A DNA stretch of 31,388 nucleotides from DASUZB01 sp036377075 (GTDB lineage: Bacteria > Actinomycetota > CALGFH01). The stretch lies in assembly GCA_036377075.1 (NCBI GenBank), contig DASUZB010000021.1:1-31388 (forward strand). Direction: 5' to 3'. The stretch's first letter is position 1; each line of letters begins with the position of its first letter. The position numbers and the translations under genes were made by a program. Under the pieces are notes generated by a model. The model was not told where the DNA came from. It searched no databases and was given only the letters and a program-made list of their open reading frames with translations. Of this stretch, positions 28,505 to 31,388 are shown piece after piece.

Positions 28505-30943
28505 ATGGCCATCCGCCCCCTAACCGAAGGCGGTTCGCCAGGCGACTCCCCGCCGTCGTACGAGCGCGTCCCGCCGCACAACATCGAGGCCGAGGAGAGC
28601 GTCCTCGGCTCGATGCTGCTGTCCAAGGACGCCATCGCCGAGGTGCTCGAGCTCCTCAGCGAGGAGGACTTCTACCGGCCGGCCCACCGCACCGTGTTCC
28701 GCACCGTGTTGGAGCTCTACTCCCGCGGGCAGGCGGTCGACGCCGTGACCGTGGCCGAGCACCTGCGCCGCGACGGGGTGCTGCAGGACATCGGCGGCGC
28801 CCCCTTCCTGTTCACGCTCGTCTCCGGCGTCCCGACCGCCGCCAACTCCGGCTACTACGCGCGCATCGTCAAGGAGGCCGGCACCCTGCGGAGGCTGATC
28901 GACGTCGGCACCCGCATCGTGCAGCTCGGCTTCGAGACGCCACAGGACACCGAGCGCGCCGTCGACCTTGCCGAGTCGCTCGTCTACCAGGTCGCCCAGG
29001 GCCGCGTCAGCGAGGACTACCAGAGCCTCCGCGAGGTCCTCACCGGCACCCTGGAGGCGATCGAGCGCCTGCACGACGACCGCCGCGAGATCACCGGCAT
29101 CCCCACCGGCTTCCCCGACCTCGACCGCCTCACCTCGGGCCTGCAGAACTCCAACCTGGTGATCGTCGCGGCGCGCCCCGCCGTTGGGAAGGCGCTGGCC
29201 CTCGACACTCCCCTCCCCACGCCGACCGGCTGGACGACCATGGGCGAGGTCGCCGTCGGCGACGAGCTGATCGGCGCGGACGGCAGGCCGACGACCGTGA
29301 TCGCGGCGACCGACGTCATGCCCGGCCGTCCCTGCTACGAGGTCGAGTTCTCGGACGGCACCGTGATCGTCGCCGACGCACAGCACCAGTGGCTGACCGA
29401 GACCCGCGCGTCCCGCAAGTCGGCCTGGGCGGCCACCCGCCAGTACGACCGCACCCGGACGTCGCGGACCTTCCCTTCGGTCAAGACCACCGAGCAGATC
29501 CTCGCCACCCTCCGCTGCAACGGCACCGATCGCCGCCTGAACCACGCCGTGGCCAACGCCAGGCCGCTCGACCTGCCCGCGAGGAACGTCCCAATGCCGC
29601 CCTACGCGCTCGGTGCGTGGCTCGGCGCCGGCCACGCCATGAGCGCGAGGATCGCGACTGCCGACCCCGAGGTCGTCGTCTACCTCGAGGCAGACGGGTT
29701 GCGGGTGGTGCCCAGGGGCGACCTGCTCTACTCCTTGCAACTCCCCGAGCGGCCCCCGGTGGAGCTGCACCACGGCACGGTGCAGGGGATCCTGCGCAGC
29801 CTGGGTGTCCTCGGCGACAAGCACGTCCCCATGCAGTACCTGCGGGCCTCCGAGAGGCAGCGGCGGTCGCTGCTCGCCGGGTTGCTCGATACCGATGGGA
29901 CCGTCACGAACGGTGGAGCGGTCCAGTTCCGTTCGACGTCGCGACGCCTTGCGGAAGGCGTCCGCGAGCTGATCGTGAGCCTGGGCTACCGCTGCTCCAT
30001 GGCGAGGAAGCGGGTCGAGGGGCGCAGCGAAGCCTCGTCCACGGCGTACACCCTCACGTTCTCGACGACCGACGAGGTCTTCCGCCTGGAACGTAAGCGC
30101 CTGGTGCACAAGGAGCGGCAGGGCCCAGGCCGCACCGGCACGCGCTTCGTCACCGCCGTGCGGCCCGTCCCGAGCGTGCCGGTACGCTGCGTCCAGGTCG
30201 ACAGCCCCGACCATCTCTACCTCGCCGGCCGGTCGATGATCCCCACGCACAACTCGACCCTGGGTCTGGATTGGGCCAGGCATGCCGCGGTCCGGGCGCA
30301 GGTGCCGACGGTGGTCTTCTCCCTCGAGATGAGCAAGACCGAGCTGGTGCAGCGGCTCATGTGTGCCGAGTGCAGCGTGGACATGCAGCGGCTGCGCACC
30401 GGGCGGATGGAGGAGTCGGACTGGACGCGGCTGACCCGCTCGCTCGGCAAGCTGGCCGAGGCGCCGCTGTTCATCGACGACTCGGCCTCGGTCACCATGA
30501 TGGAGATCCGCGCCAAGTGCCGCCGCCTCAAGCAGCGCCACGGCCTCGGCCTGGTCGTCGTCGACTACCTGCAGCTCATGCAACCGGCCAAGCGCTTCGA
30601 CAACCGCCAGCAAGAGGTCAGCGAGATCTCCCGCTCCCTCAAGCTCCTCGCCAAGGAGCTTGAGGTCCCCGTGGTCGCCATCTCCCAGCTCTCCCGCCAG
30701 CCCGAGAGCCGCTCGGACCGTAGACCCCTTTTGAGCGATTTGAGGGAATCCGGTTCCCTGGAGCAGGATGCTGACGTTGTCCTGTTCATCTACCGCGACG
30801 AGCTGTACGACAAGGAGACCGAGCGCAAGGGCGAGGCCGACCTGATCCTGGCGAAGCACCGTAACGGGCCTACCGACACGGTGGTGGTCACCTTCCAGGG
30901 GCAGTACTCGCGCTTCTTCCCCATGGCCCCGCGCAGCATGTAG
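28505..30943 (+). CDS. dnaB: Replicative DNA helicase DnaB, interrupted by a class 3 intein
   Basis: An 812-codon frame: 458 residues of DnaB plus a 354-residue intein. N-extein: the N-terminal helicase domain (VPPHNIEAEESVLGSMLLSK), the linker, and the RecA-like domain up to the P-loop AARPAVGK (Lys229). C-extein resumes with STLGLDWARHAA, so the intein splits the Walker A motif between Lys and Ser; only spliced protein can bind ATP. Then SLEMSKTELVQRL, Walker B VVVDYLQLM, and SDLRESGSLEQDADVVLFIYR. DnaB unwinds DNA at the fork as a hexamer. ATG 28505 has AAGGAGC upstream. The second intein site known in DnaB (between Gly and Ser in RESG/SLEQD) is empty but has atypical codons. Confidence 0.96.
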   Translation: MAIRPLTEGGSPGDSPPSYERVPPHNIEAEESVLGSMLLSKDAIAEVLELLSEEDFYRPAHRTVFRTVLELYSRGQAVDAVTVAEHLRRDGVLQDIGGAPFLFTLVSGVPTAANSGYYARIVKEAGTLRRLIDVGTRIVQLGFETPQDTERAVDLAESLVYQVAQGRVSEDYQSLREVLTGTLEAIERLHDDRREITGIPTGFPDLDRLTSGLQNSNLVIVAARPAVGKALALDTPLPTPTGWTTMGEVAVGDELIGADGRPTTVIAATDVMPGRPCYEVEFSDGTVIVADAQHQWLTETRASRKSAWAATRQYDRTRTSRTFPSVKTTEQILATLRCNGTDRRLNHAVANARPLDLPARNVPMPPYALGAWLGAGHAMSARIATADPEVVVYLEADGLRVVPRGDLLYSLQLPERPPVELHHGTVQGILRSLGVLGDKHVPMQYLRASERQRRSLLAGLLDTDGTVTNGGAVQFRSTSRRLAEGVRELIVSLGYRCSMARKRVEGRSEASSTAYTLTFSTTDEVFRLERKRLVHKERQGPGRTGTRFVTAVRPVPSVPVRCVQVDSPDHLYLAGRSMIPTHNSTLGLDWARHAAVRAQVPTVVFSLEMSKTELVQRLMCAECSVDMQRLRTGRMEESDWTRLTRSLGKLAEAPLFIDDSASVTMMEIRAKCRRLKQRHGLGLVVVDYLQLMQPAKRFDNRQQEVSEISRSLKLLAKELEVPVVAISQLSRQPESRSDRRPLLSDLRESGSLEQDADVVLFIYRDELYDKETERKGEADLILAKHRNGPTDTVVVTFQGQYSRFFPMAPRSM
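29192..30253 (+). mobile_element. Class 3 DnaB intein with degenerate LAGLIDADG endonuclease
   Basis: Codons 230-583 of dnaB. The intein begins with Ala (ALALDTPLPTPTGW), not Cys or Ser, and ends PTHN before Ser+1. The class 3 WCT triad is present: Trp67 in DAQHQW, Cys333 in VRCVQVDSPDHLYLAG as branching nucleophile, and Thr352 beside the terminal His-Asn. The endonuclease has motif one LGAWLGAGHA (Ala146 where Asp is expected; codon GCC at 29627-29629) and motif two LLAGLLDTDG (Asp235 kept). One of two catalytic acids is missing, so cutting should be dead while splicing should work. Base composition is close to the host, so it is probably not very recent. Confidence 0.92.
30719..30778 (+). 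other. Codon-usage island in dnaB over the RESG/SLEQD intein site
   Basis: Twenty codons spanning RRPLLSDLRESGSLEQDADV include CGT, AGA, CTT, two TTG, GAA, GGT, GCT, GTT and two GAT, whereas the codons on either side are almost all G/C-ending. The Gly-Ser junction at 30754/30755 is the insertion point of the Synechocystis-type DnaB intein. Local replacement by foreign DNA, or selection on the nucleotide site, would both explain it. Confidence 0.6.
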
Positions 30944-30953
30944 CAGCTGTAGG

Positions 30954-30993
30954 TTCCACGGATAGGTGGCCAATTCCACGGTTACCTGGCCAC
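30954..30993. repeat. Two tandem 20-bp imperfect repeats after dnaB
   Basis: Units at 30954-30973 and 30974-30993 match at 16 of 20 positions, each running TTCCACGG to TGGCCA. The GTGGCCA and TGGCCAC ends also form a 7-bp stem with a 14-base loop followed by TGTTT, so the same stretch may act as a weak dnaB terminator. Confidence 0.5.
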
Positions 30994-30996
30994 TGT

Positions 30997-31012
30997 TTGG
31001 CCAATTGGCCAA
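30997..31012. promoter_or_regulatory. 16-bp perfect palindrome upstream of the last gene
   Basis: TTGGCCAA repeated twice back to back (30997-31004 and 31005-31012) gives a 16-bp palindrome. It ends 25 bases before a good -10 box, the position of an operator or activator site. Shares TGGCCA with the tandem repeats next to it and with 22471-22492. Confidence 0.5.
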
Positions 31013-31037
31013 GTTCTGCGGACAGCTGCGAACACGA

Positions 31038-31043
31038 TAAAAT
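31038..31043 (+). promoter_or_regulatory. -10 element for the terminal gene
   Basis: TAAAAT at 31038-31043 matches TATAAT at five of six positions in an otherwise GC-rich window, 46 bases before the GTG start. The -35 (TTCTGC at 31014-31019, 18-base spacer) is poor, suggesting an activated or ECF-independent regulated promoter. Confidence 0.45.
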
Positions 31044-31088
31044 CGGCAGTTCCACCGCTTGGCGGGATATCAGCGACGGAGACGGCGG

Positions 31089-31388
31089 GTGGACGAGCCC
31101 GGGGACAGCCTGACCAAGGCGCGGCAGGCCCACGCGGCACGGGACTGGCGCACCGCCGCGGCCTGCTTCGCGGCGGTCCCGACCGATCGACTCACCGCGG
31201 ACGACCTGGCAGCACACGCCGATGCCGCGTGGTGGCTCGGTCGCATCGAGGACAACCTGCGGCTCGGCGCTGCTGCGTGCGACGCCTTCCAGGCCGACTC
31301 CCGACCGGCCGAGGCCGCGTTGGCCGCCCTGCAGCTCGGACTCTTTCACTTGGCGCGAGGCGACGAGCCCCAGAGTATGGGCTGGATC
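31089..31388 (+). CDS. Probable TPR-containing regulator, N-terminal part (cut by window edge)
   Basis: An open frame from GTG 31089 to the end of the window, 100 codons. It is helical and Ala-rich: ARQAHAARDWRTAAACFAAV, DDLAAHADAAWWLGRIEDNL, then EAALAALQLGLFHLARGDEP followed by QSMGWI. Paired helices with a repeated Ala/Trp/Leu pattern and the ending GWI resemble the tetratricopeptide region at the start of actinobacterial LuxR-type or adenylate-cyclase-type regulators. The effector domain would lie beyond the window, so family placement is tentative. GGAG lies about eight bases before the start. Confidence 0.55.
   Translation, partial: MDEPGDSLTKARQAHAARDWRTAAACFAAVPTDRLTADDLAAHADAAWWLGRIEDNLRLGAAACDAFQADSRPAEAALAALQLGLFHLARGDEPQSMGWI

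Noticed and set aside
28520..31012. Open frame of about 830 codons antisense to dnaB
   Set aside because: Shadow of dnaB; low-complexity translation and it crosses the intein without any change in character.
30953..31056. DnaA boxes or a replication origin after dnaB
   Set aside because: The repeated TTCCACGG resembles part of TTGTCCACA but has a different base order, and there is no AT-rich unwinding element.
1..31388. tRNA, rRNA, CRISPR or insertion sequence
   Set aside because: I saw no tRNA-like cloverleaf, rRNA segment, regularly spaced repeat array, transposase or terminal inverted repeats; the intein is the only mobile element I can support.

Overview
The window is a very GC-rich stretch from the replication-origin side of an actinobacterial chromosome. 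The evidence is gene order plus family signatures: trxA, trxB, an ECF sigma/anti-sigma pair, a DUF6049 protein, MurJ, a NUDIX hydrolase, pcnA, ino1, a PadR regulator, a DUF5318 protein, a class A PBP, a GT87 glycosyltransferase, then rpsF-ssb-rpsR-rplI-dnaB. This is the set found around Mycobacterium Rv3907c-Rv3914 and Rv0046c-Rv0058, and on one side of oriC in Streptomyces. The extra genes inserted here (lone pilT, GsiB-like KGG protein, YbaK-like protein, GH13 glucosidase) and several domain rearrangements suggest a deep-branching actinomycete rather than a Mycobacterium or Streptomyces. I cannot place it to class.

Layout. 1-906: an MFS efflux gene cut by the window edge and an ArsR-type regulator, both minus, behind a perfect 32-bp palindromic operator. 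946-3188: an aminotransferase translationally coupled to a D-Ala-D-Ala ligase. 3322-3972: a GNAT acetyltransferase facing trxA across a shared hairpin terminator. 4029-5506: trxB and trxA, each preceded by a match to the thiol-stress SigR/SigH promoter (GGAAT-N18/19-GTT), with a 13-codon leader ORF coupled to trxA. 5723-6214: a zinc-finger membrane protein. 6227-15733: a long minus-strand array running YbaK-like, NUDIX, DUF6049-MurJ fusion, NlpC/P60 hydrolase, pseudokinase, ECF sigma, anti-sigma. 15838-16029: a KGG stress protein with a SigB-like promoter. 16195-18811: pilT and pcnA. 18803-22320: GH13 glucosidase, inositol-phosphate synthase and PadR regulator (minus). 22567-26657: DUF5318 protein, class A PBP and GT87 transferase (plus). 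26883-30943: rpsF-ssb-rpsR-rplI-dnaB, dnaB carrying a class 3 intein. 31089-end: the start of a probable TPR-containing protein.

How the genes fit together. The centre is a cell-envelope module: lipid II flippase (MurJ), a secreted peptidoglycan hydrolase, a membrane pseudokinase resembling the one fused to MurJ in Mycobacterium, and an ECF sigma/anti-sigma pair coupled to the pseudokinase. Ddl and the class A PBP supply the start and end of the same pathway. A redox theme also runs through the window: SigR-type promoters on trxB/trxA, ino1 (inositol for mycothiol and phosphoinositides), a zinc-binding anti-sigma domain, and a class 3 intein in the DnaB P-loop, a position where a related mycobacterial intein has been reported to respond to oxidation.

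Most notable observations: the swap of fusion partners (MurJ fused to DUF6049 and separated from the pseudokinase); the class 3 DnaB intein with a homing-endonuclease active-site Asp replaced by Ala; and a codon-usage island in dnaB exactly over a second known DnaB intein site, which looks like the scar of a lost intein.
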